This document shows, piece after piece, positions 22,561-29,200 of a stretch of DNA of 45,036 nt. The notes under the pieces were generated by a model. That model saw only the letters and a list, made by a program, of their open reading frames with translations. It made no database searches and was not told where the DNA came from. Within the stretch, counting starts at the first letter, position 1; each line of letters begins with the position of its first letter. Both the position numbers and the translations under genes were made by a program. Source of the DNA: Streptomyces sp. UNOC14_S4 (GTDB taxonomy: Bacteria > Actinomycetota > Actinomycetes > Streptomycetales > Streptomycetaceae); NCBI RefSeq assembly GCF_020740835.1, contig NZ_JAINFC010000005.1:1-45036 (forward strand). Direction: 5' to 3'.

Positions 22561-24887
22561 GGGCACTGTGGCCGCGGCTCCTGGACGGTCTCGCCGCGGC
22601 GTACAGGGCCGGGGCCGCCGTCGACTGGGCCGGGGTGCACGACGACGGCCGTCCGTCCCGGCTCGCGCTGCCCACGTACCCCTTCCAACGCACCCGGCAC
22701 GCCCCGCCGGTGCCCCGAGCCGACAGCTTCCGCGCCGCCACGCGGGGACGGGACGGGTCGGCTGTCCGGCCGTCGGCTGTCCGGTCGTCGCCTGCCGGGA
22801 CCGCCCGGCCGACCGCGCTCAGGCCCGTGCCGTCCCCGCTGCCCAGCCGTCAGTTCGAGACCGTCCTCAGCCGGCGGCTGCTGCCCGAGGCGGCCGACAC
22901 GGGTAGTGTCCTGCACCTGGGCCACTACCACGCCATGCTCACGGACGCGGCGCGCGACCTGTTCGGGGCGCCGTCGTACGAGCTGCGTGGTGTGGCGTTC
23001 CCCCAGGCCCTGAGGCTTGCCGAGGCCGGGGAAGAGCCGTACGGTCCAGGTCGTCGTCGGCGACGAGGGCGACGGGGCCGGCGGCTGGCGGCCGTTCTCC
23101 GTGCACAGTCTCGTCGAGGGGCGGAGCCGCTGGCAGCGGCACGTCCACGGGGACATCCAGCCCCGGCCCGCCGGTGCCCGCCCCAAACTGGACGACGACG
23201 CGCGCCGGGCGCTGCGCTCGCTGCTTGCCCGTCCACACCGACAGCACCGGTTTCTACCGCGACCTGTGCGGGCGCGGTGTGGTGCGGGGCGACTCCGTCA
23301 TGTGTGTCGAGGAGGCGTGGTCGGGCGACGGAGAGGTCCTGGCCCGGCTGCGCCCTGTCGGCGAGGGCGGCCCGGGGTGCTGGACGCCTGTGCCCAGTTG
23401 TACGTGCTCGCCGCGGGTGAACGGCTCCCGGCCGACGCGTTGTTCATCACCTCGTCGCTGGGCCGGTTCTCTCTCGACAACTCCGTCGGCGACGGCCCGC
23501 TGTGGGCGCATTTCACCCTGACCGGCCAGGTGGACGAAGGCCATCTCGCCGGTGGTTACCGGCTCTTCGGCGAGGACGGGCGCCTGCTCGCCGAGTGCGA
23601 GGACGCCGTGGTCCGCCTCATCGCCTTCGGACCCGCTCACCCACGTGACGTCTCCCCGGCCGACGGCGGGCACCCTGGCCACGGCCGGGCCTCGCCGTCC
23701 CGACCTGGTGCGCGGAATCCGCGATGCCCGGCCGGAGCTGCGGCCGGGCCTCCTCGCCGCGTTCCTGACGGACGTGCTGACCGGCCTCGTCACCGCGGAG
23801 GCGGAGGCGATCCGCGAGCACTCGATCACCGACCTCGGCCTGAACTCGCTCGCCGCTCTGGAACTGCGCCGGACGCTGTCGGCAGATCTCGGCACGGACG
23901 TACTGCTGGACGTTCTCGTAGGCGGCCCCACCGTGGCCGAACTCTCCGCTGTCCTGGCCGGATCGCCCGCCTTCCGCACGACCGGCGAGGTCGCCCCCGG
24001 GCCCGGGATGCCGACTGCGGAGTCTGCGTCCCCGGAGCCCGCCGACGAACGGCACTCCGCTCCGGTCTCCCGCGACCCGGCCCACTGGCTGCGGCATCAC
24101 CGGCTCACCGCGACCGCGCGCGTGCGGGTGTTCTGCCTGCCGTACGGCGGGCGGAGGCGCCTCCGTCTTCCGCGCCTGGGCGGAGGCACTGCCCGTCGAC
24201 GTCGATGTCTGCCCGGTGCAGTTGCCGGGCCGGGAGAACCGCTGGCGTGAACGGCCGCTGGAGGACTGCGAGGAAGCCGTCGGGCTCCTCGCCGAGGCGC
24301 TGGCCCCGTACACCGACCGGCCCTTCGCGTTCTTCGGGCACAGCATGGGCGCCCTGCTCGCCCACCGGCCCGCCCACGAGTTCGGCACGGTTCGCGGCGC
24401 CCCGTTGCGGCACCTCTTCGTCGCCGCCTGCACCTCGCCCTCGCTCGGCCCCAACCCGCTGGCGGCCGGAGTGGTGGCGACCTACCGTGCCCTCGGCCTT
24501 GCCGGTCTGCCGTCCGCCGCGGAACTGCTCGACGTGTTCGACGGACAGCCGGAGCGCCTGCGGCACGCGATGCGGGAGCACCTCGGCGAGGGGGCCGGCG
24601 AGCAACTGCTCGGTGTCATGGACCCGGTCGGCTGCGCGGACCTGCGCATCGTCCACGGCTACGCCCGGCCGACGGCGGAGGCACCGCTCGCCGTGCCGGT
24701 CACCGCGCTGCACGGCCGCCGGGACCCTCTCGTCACCGAGGAAGGCATGAGCGCCTGGCAGGACCTCACGGCGGGAACCTTCCGCCTGGAGGTGTTCGAC
24801 GGCGACCACTACTTCTGCCACCCCGACCAGGCGCGGGCCGCTCTGCTCGCCCTCCTCCGCACCCGGCTGGCAGGCGGCCTCCGCTAA
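22560..24887 (+). pseudogene. type I PKS remnant: AT tail, DH-like, ACP, thioesterase; multiple frameshifts
   Basis: The remnant begins abruptly near 22560 with the end of an acyltransferase domain (LWPRLLDGLAAAYRAGAAV, LALPTYPFQRTRH). A DH-like double-hotdog region follows: LHLGHYHAMLTDAA and SYELRGVAFPQALRL in one frame; VQVVVGDEG and RPFSVHSLVEG in the next after about 23040; FYRDLCGRGVV after about 23225; VLDACAQLYVLAAGERL after about 23375. From about 23650 another frame reads an ACP domain with DLGLNSLAALELRRTL (phosphopantetheine Ser) and the thioesterase beginning VRVFCLPYGG; a last shift near 24150 leads into the TE body. KS and KR domains are absent. At least five frame changes in 2.3 kb and the missing 5-prime part mean it is dead as a PKS. 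Confidence 0.83.
24216..24887 (+). CDS. thioesterase domain segment of the PKS remnant
   Basis: This is the only long intact frame in the PKS remnant: 223 codons reading a type-II/RifR-like alpha/beta thioesterase: QLPGRENRW, the nucleophile elbow GHSMGALL, the Asp region HGRRDPLVT and the catalytic His in GDHYFCHPDQ. The family's first strand (VRVFCLPYGG, near 24120-24150) lies in another frame just upstream, so the domain lacks about 30 N-terminal residues if translated from the ATG at 24216, which has no clear ribosome binding site. The Ala-His-Arg sequence after the Ser is otherwise normal. It may be expressed by chance, but I consider it part of the pseudogene. Confidence 0.5.
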   Translation: MQLPGRENRWRERPLEDCEEAVGLLAEALAPYTDRPFAFFGHSMGALLAHRPAHEFGTVRGAPLRHLFVAACTSPSLGPNPLAAGVVATYRALGLAGLPSAAELLDVFDGQPERLRHAMREHLGEGAGEQLLGVMDPVGCADLRIVHGYARPTAEAPLAVPVTALHGRRDPLVTEEGMSAWQDLTAGTFRLEVFDGDHYFCHPDQARAALLALLRTRLAGGLR

Positions 24888-25738
24888 GGGCGGCGATCGG
24901 AGGGTTCCAGGATGTCGGCGGCCGTACCCGTGCCCAGGAACCGGCGGATCGCGGCCGCCGACTCCGCCGGCCTCCGCAGATGGACCCAGTGGTCGGAATC
25001 CAGTGTGACCAGGGTGGTGCCGGGACGCCGGGAGGCCATCTCGTGGGCCTGCGCAGTGGGCAGGACGGCACTGGCGGTGCCGTGCAGGAGCAGCGCGGGG
25101 CAGTCGGAGGCCAGCCATCGGTGCCAGTGGTCGCCGAGGAGGCGGGTGTCCGAGTCGACCGTGTCCGCGGGATGGCAGCCGAGCCGCCAGCCGTCGTGGT
25201 ACGGCCGCAGTCCGTTCCGCACCAGGGGTGCCAGGGGGCCGCAGGCGGCGAGGAGTTCCTCGCGGGTGGGGGCGGTGTACGGCAGATCGAGCAGGAAGGA
25301 CAACGGGACGGGGTCCACGACGGGCAGATACGCGGGCCCGTCGACATTGATCAGCGCGCTCACGGCACCGGGCCGGTCCGCGGCCAGGTGGTAGGCGTTG
25401 ACGGCGCCGAGGGAGTGCCCGAGGACCGGCAGGGGGCGGTGGTCGAGGCCCAGGTGGGCGAGGAGGTGGCGGAGGTCGTCGAGATATCCGTCCCGGTCGT
25501 ACCGCTCCGCCCGGTCGGAGTCGCCGTGCCCCCGCTGATCGGGCGCGACCACCCGCCACCCGTCGGCCCTCAAAGCCCCGGACAGTCCCGCGAACTCGGC
25601 GCCTTCCCCGAGGTGCCCGTGCAACGCGAGCAGAGGCCGGCCGTTGTCCGGCCCGAAGTCGAGCCAGGAGAGGCGTCGGCCGTCGGGGGTGGTGAGGTGG
25701 GCGCGTACGGGACGGTCCTGGGCAGGGCTGGTCGGCAT
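24884..25738 (-). CDS. alpha/beta-hydrolase
   Basis: This 284-aa alpha/beta-hydrolase has LALHGHLGEGAEF at the oxyanion position, VAPDQRGHGDSDRAERY, the nucleophile elbow LGHSLGAVNAYHL and the catalytic His in LDSDHWVHLRRP. The oxyanion motif reads HGHLG instead of the usual HGFPG-type sequence. Lipases, epoxide hydrolases and proline iminopeptidase-like enzymes share the layout; the Ser nucleophile argues against dehalogenases and epoxide hydrolases. The ATG at 25738 has only GAGG very close upstream, so the start is probable, not certain. Its stop overlaps that of the PKS remnant on the other strand, meaning it was not disturbed by the deletion that truncated the PKS. Confidence 0.85.
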   Translation of the reverse strand: MPTSPAQDRPVRAHLTTPDGRRLSWLDFGPDNGRPLLALHGHLGEGAEFAGLSGALRADGWRVVAPDQRGHGDSDRAERYDRDGYLDDLRHLLAHLGLDHRPLPVLGHSLGAVNAYHLAADRPGAVSALINVDGPAYLPVVDPVPLSFLLDLPYTAPTREELLAACGPLAPLVRNGLRPYHDGWRLGCHPADTVDSDTRLLGDHWHRWLASDCPALLLHGTASAVLPTAQAHEMASRRPGTTLVTLDSDHWVHLRRPAESAAAIRRFLGTGTAADILEPSDRRP

Positions 25739-25918
25739 GGCCTCATGCTAAGCAATTCCCTTGCCTCGGCCCGTATTCCCTCGTCCCTCTTGCTCGGCGG
25801 TGAAGGCGAACGGGGCCGCGCACAGGGGACCGCTCCCCCTTTCCTTTCCTGGGCCTCCTCCGATTGTTTCGTCTTCGAAAATCCCGCATCCGCCTGTCGT
25901 CCGCTTCCGCGCCCCCGT

Positions 25919-25948
25919 TTGAACACTGCGACGGCTGGAAGTTATACC
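25919..25948 (+). promoter_or_regulatory. candidate vegetative promoter for htpG
   Basis: TTGAAC (25919-25924) and TATACC (25943-25948) are separated by 18 bp and would start transcription near 25955, giving a leader of about 210 nt before the htpG start codon. TTGAAC is close to TTGACA; TATACC fits the loose Streptomyces -10 consensus. Confidence 0.45.
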
Positions 25949-26063
25949 TTCACTGCTGGGGAGCGCGACGACCACGAGGAGAGACCGACGACCGAGCCGA
26001 ACACCCGTGGCCGGTGCGGGCCTGACGCACCGTGTGCGGCCGCGCCCGCCATCGTCCGCCGAC

Positions 26064-26101
26064 CGGTCTGCCCTCGGCACACCGATGCCGAGGGCAGACC
26101 G
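26064..26101 (+). promoter_or_regulatory. 16-bp perfect hairpin in the htpG leader
   Basis: CGGTCTGCCCTCGGCA (26064-26079) pairs with TGCCGAGGGCAGACCG (26086-26101), loop CACCGA. It ends 62 nt before the start codon. No plus-strand gene ends upstream, so it is not a terminator of a preceding gene; it may be an attenuator, a leader-stabilising hairpin or an operator. Confidence 0.65.
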
Positions 26102-26163
26102 CCCGGCCCCGGCGCTTTATCCATGCATCACCTTTCACTTCTGATTCTGAAGGAGACACCTCC

Positions 26164-28092
26164 GTGGCCAGCAGTGTCGAAACGCTGGAATTCCAGGCCG
26201 AGACCCGCCAGTTGCTCCAGCTGGTCATCCACTCGATCTACTCGAACAAGGACATTTTCCTCCGCGAGCTGATATCCAACGCCTCCGACGCTCTGGACAA
26301 GCTCCGCCTGGAGTCGCTGATCGACTCCGATCTCGCGGCGGACGCCTCCGACCCGCACATCACCCTCGAGGCCGACAAGGAGGCCCGCACCCTGACGGTG
26401 CGGGACAACGGCATCGGCATGACCCGGGAGGAGGTGGTGGAGCTGATCGGGACCATCGCCAAGTCCGGGACCGGGCGCCTGCTGGAGAAGATCAAGGAGG
26501 CCAAGGACGCCGCCGCGGCGCAGAACCTGATCGGACAGTTCGGCGTCGGCTTCTACTCGGCGTTCATGGTCGCCGACAAGGTCACCCTGCGCACCCGCCG
26601 GGCCGGCACCGACGAGGGCACGCTGTGGGAGTCCGACGGCGAGGGGACGTACGACATCCAGGCCGTGGACGGCCTGCCGGCCGGCACCTCGGTCACGCTC
26701 CACCTCAGGCCCGCCGACACCGAGGACGGGCTGGCCGACTACCTGGCCGAGTGGAAGATCCGCCAGATCGTGAAGCAGTACTCGGACTTCATCCGCTGGC
26801 CGATCCGGATGGCCACCGAGCGCACCCCCGCCGCCGACGGCACCGACGGCGCGCCCGTCGAGGGCACGGACACCCTCAACTCGATGAAGGCGCTGTGGGC
26901 CCGGCCGCGCAGCGAGGTGTCCGAGGCCGAGTACAGCGAGTTCTACCAGCAGATCAGCCACGACCGGCTCGCCCCGGCCGAGACCATCCACATGCGCGCC
27001 GAGGGCAACTTCGAGTACGAGGCGCTGCTGTTCATCCCCGCGCAGGCGCCGTTCGACCTGTTCTCCCAGGAGACCAGGCGCGGTGTGCAGCTGTACGTCA
27101 AGCGCGTGTTCATCATGGACGACTGCGAAGCGCTGATGCCGAACTACCTGCGCTTCGTCAAGGGCGTCGTGGACGCCCACGACCTGTCGCTGAACATCTC
27201 CCGCGAGATCCTGCAGCACGACCGCCAGATCCGCGGCGTGCGCCGCCATCTGGTGAAGAAGGTCCTCCGCGCGGTCAAGGACATGCAGGCCAAGAACGCC
27301 GAGGGCTACACGAGGCTGTGGGGCCAGTTCGGCACGGTCCTCAAGGAAGGCCTTCTGGAGGATCCCGACAACGCCGAGACGCTGCTGGAGCTGGTGTCGG
27401 CCGCGTCCACGCACGACGCCGAGAAGACGACCACCCTGCGCGAGTACGTCGGGCGCATGAAGGACGGCCAGGACGCGATCTACTACCTGACCGGCGAGAC
27501 CCGTGCGACGGTGGAGAACTCGCCGCACATGGAGGCCTTCGCCGCCAAGGGGTACGAGGTCCTGATCCTCACCGACCCGGTCGACGAGGTCTGGGCCGAG
27601 CGCATCCCGGCCTTCGACGGCCACCGGTTCCAGTCCATCGCCAAGGGCCAGGTCGACCTCGACGAGCCGGCCGACGGCGACGAGCAGGACGAGGCCGGGA
27701 AGGCCAGGCGCGAGCAGGACTTCGGCGCCCTGCTGCCGTGGCTGACGACGGCTCTGTCCGACCGTGTGAAGGAGGTCCGGCTGTCGTCGCGGCTGACGAC
27801 GTCGGCGGCCTGCCTCGTCGGTGACGCCCACGACATGACGCCGACTCTGGAGAAGATGTACCGGGCGATGGGACAGCAGATCCCCTCGGTCAAGCGCATC
27901 CTCGAACTCAACCCCGCGCACCCGCTCGTCACCGCCCTGCGCTCGGCGCACGAGGCGAACGCCGACGACCCGGCGCTCCCGGAGATCGCCGAGCTGGTGT
28001 ACGGCAGCGCGCTGCTCGCCGAGGGCGGCGACCTTCCCGACCCGGCCCGCTTCAGCCGGCTGCTCATGGACCGCCTGAGCTCCACCCTGTAA
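26164..28092 (+). CDS. htpG: chaperone HtpG (Hsp90)
   Basis: This 642-aa protein is the bacterial Hsp90. The N-terminal ATPase (about 1-225) shows ELISNASDALDK with the catalytic Glu and Asn, DNGIGM, IAKSGT and GQFGVGFYSAFMVADKV. The middle domain (about 235-510) includes LNSMKALWARP, FEYEALLFIPAQAPFDLF, RVFIMDDCEALMPNYLRF and LSLNISREILQ; the C-terminal dimerisation domain runs from about 525 to the end, with KRILELNPAHPLV. The length is normal. The GTG at 26164 follows AAGGAGA, and VETLEFQAETRQLLQL is the usual N-terminus. It folds and stabilises client proteins in the cytoplasm, including some large antibiotic synthetases. It sits alone, with its own leader hairpin and a good terminator downstream. 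Confidence 0.97.
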   Translation: MASSVETLEFQAETRQLLQLVIHSIYSNKDIFLRELISNASDALDKLRLESLIDSDLAADASDPHITLEADKEARTLTVRDNGIGMTREEVVELIGTIAKSGTGRLLEKIKEAKDAAAAQNLIGQFGVGFYSAFMVADKVTLRTRRAGTDEGTLWESDGEGTYDIQAVDGLPAGTSVTLHLRPADTEDGLADYLAEWKIRQIVKQYSDFIRWPIRMATERTPAADGTDGAPVEGTDTLNSMKALWARPRSEVSEAEYSEFYQQISHDRLAPAETIHMRAEGNFEYEALLFIPAQAPFDLFSQETRRGVQLYVKRVFIMDDCEALMPNYLRFVKGVVDAHDLSLNISREILQHDRQIRGVRRHLVKKVLRAVKDMQAKNAEGYTRLWGQFGTVLKEGLLEDPDNAETLLELVSAASTHDAEKTTTLREYVGRMKDGQDAIYYLTGETRATVENSPHMEAFAAKGYEVLILTDPVDEVWAERIPAFDGHRFQSIAKGQVDLDEPADGDEQDEAGKARREQDFGALLPWLTTALSDRVKEVRLSSRLTTSAACLVGDAHDMTPTLEKMYRAMGQQIPSVKRILELNPAHPLVTALRSAHEANADDPALPEIAELVYGSALLAEGGDLPDPARFSRLLMDRLSSTL

Positions 28093-28108
28093 CCGGAAAG
28101 GCGCGAGT

Positions 28109-28142
28109 GGCACCGGGATGCGGCCTGCCCCATCCCGGTGCC
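28109..28142 (+). terminator. htpG terminator
   Basis: GGCACCGGGATG (28109-28120) and CATCCCGGTGCC (28131-28142) form a perfect 12-bp stem with a 10-nt loop, 17 bp after the htpG stop codon. No U-tract follows. Confidence 0.8.
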
Positions 28143-28167
28143 GGGGATGCACTGGCCGGAGGCCGTG

Positions 28168-28200
28168 GCCGAGCCGCCGGTGACCGGCCAGCGGCTCGGC
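28168..28200 (-). terminator. terminator of the convergent hydrolase
   Basis: GCCGAGCCGC (28168-28177) pairs with GCGGCTCGGC (28191-28200), a perfect 10-bp stem with a 13-nt loop, 12 bp beyond the stop codon of the minus-strand hydrolase. Together with the htpG terminator it insulates the two genes. Confidence 0.65.
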
Positions 28201-28211
28201 GGCTCGGCCGC

Positions 28212-29093
28212 TCAGCGGCTCAGGAGGTCGCGGAGCTCGGCCGCGACCTGGGCGGGGGCCTCTTCCGCCATGAAGTGGCCGCAGGTCACGGTGGTGTGGC
28301 GGAGGTCAGGTGCCCAGGCGCGCCAGAGGGCGGCGGCGTCGAAGCCGAGGGCGGCGCCCCAGTCCTGCTGGAGGACGGTGACCGGCATCCGCAGCAGGCT
28401 GCCGGCGTCCCGGTCGGCCTGATCGTGTGCCACGTCGACGGTGGCGGAGGCACGGTAGTCGGCCACGATGGAGGGCACCGCGTCACGGCAGGCATCCAGG
28501 TAGGCGGCACGGATACCGGCCGGGATCGCCTCGGGATCCCGGGCCCACGCGTCGAGGAAGTGGCCGAAGAAGGCATCCGCGGTGGCGGCGATCATCTGCT
28601 CGGGCAGACCCGGGGGCTGGGCCATCAGATAGAGGTGGAAGCCGACGGCGGCGCCGGTGCCATGCATCACCTGCCACATGTCCAGAGTCGGCAGGGTGTC
28701 CAGACAGGCCAGGTGGCTGATCGCCCGCGGATGGTCGAGACCGGCGCGGAAGGCGACCAGGGAGCCCCGGTCGTGGCCCGCCAGCGCGAACCGCTCGTGG
28801 CCGAGGGCACGGGCCAGGCCGACGACGTCGGCGGCCATGGTCCGCTTGGCGTACGCGGTACCGTGCGTGCCCTCCGCGGGCTTGTCGCTCGCGCCGTAGC
28901 CGCGCAGGTCGGGGCAGATGACAGTGTGGTCGGCCGCGAGGTCGGCGGCGACGTGCCGCCACATCAGATGGGTCTGCGGGAAGCCGTGCAGCAGCACGAT
29001 CGGGCTGCCCGAGCCGCCGACGGCCACATTGAGGGCGACGCCGTCGGCGACGGGGACGCGCCGGTAGTCGAAGCCGGGAATGGTCGGTGCCAT
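28212..29093 (-). CDS. alpha/beta-hydrolase of the haloacetate dehalogenase/epoxide hydrolase group
   Basis: This 293-aa hydrolase has an Asp nucleophile: LAGHDRGSLVAFR, which marks haloalkanoate dehalogenases and epoxide hydrolases, where the substrate forms an ester with Asp. HGFPQTHLMWRHVA supplies the oxyanion region, CPDLRGYGASDKP follows strand 4, and CGHFMAEEAP carries the catalytic His. The cap-domain segment with MIAATADAFFGHFLDAW is as in fluoroacetate-dehalogenase-like proteins. I chose the ATG at 29093 behind GGAGAG; upstream codons to 29174 are not homologous. A soluble cytoplasmic enzyme of this type could handle halogenated acids or epoxides. It is divergent from the SARP gene, 107 bp away; this gap shows no clear operator. 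Confidence 0.87.
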   Translation of the reverse strand: MAPTIPGFDYRRVPVADGVALNVAVGGSGSPIVLLHGFPQTHLMWRHVAADLAADHTVICPDLRGYGASDKPAEGTHGTAYAKRTMAADVVGLARALGHERFALAGHDRGSLVAFRAGLDHPRAISHLACLDTLPTLDMWQVMHGTGAAVGFHLYLMAQPPGLPEQMIAATADAFFGHFLDAWARDPEAIPAGIRAAYLDACRDAVPSIVADYRASATVDVAHDQADRDAGSLLRMPVTVLQQDWGAALGFDAAALWRAWAPDLRHTTVTCGHFMAEEAPAQVAAELRDLLSR

Positions 29094-29200
29094 GGTGAGC
29101 CGCTCTCCTGCGTTCGGGGTGACGCCCGCCGGCCGGCGGGGACACCGCCAAGGCTGCCGCCCGCCGATCAGCATCCGGTCAGCACGTACCGTGGAGGCCG

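Larger units (their letters stand above)
25739..26163. other. 425-bp intergenic region upstream of htpG
   Basis: This is the longest gene-free stretch in the window. It lies between the divergent hydrolase and htpG. I see a candidate vegetative promoter at 25919-25948 and a long perfect hairpin at 26064-26101, both on the htpG side. No CIRCE (TTAGCACTC-N9-GAGTGCTAA) and no HAIR (CTTGAGT-N7-ACTCAAG) element is visible. The part near the hydrolase (25739-25900) shows only A/T-richer DNA without a clear motif. Confidence 0.6.

Noticed and set aside
22564-22741. N-terminal extension of the MMPL frame
   Set aside because: It is the antisense of the PKS acyltransferase tail, not transporter sequence.
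25739-26163. CIRCE or HAIR heat-shock operator upstream of htpG
   Set aside because: Neither consensus is present on either strand; the hairpin found there has a different sequence.
26128-28152. Minus-strand 674-codon open frame opposite htpG
   Set aside because: Shadow frame caused by GC-rich third positions; htpG is unmistakable on the plus strand.
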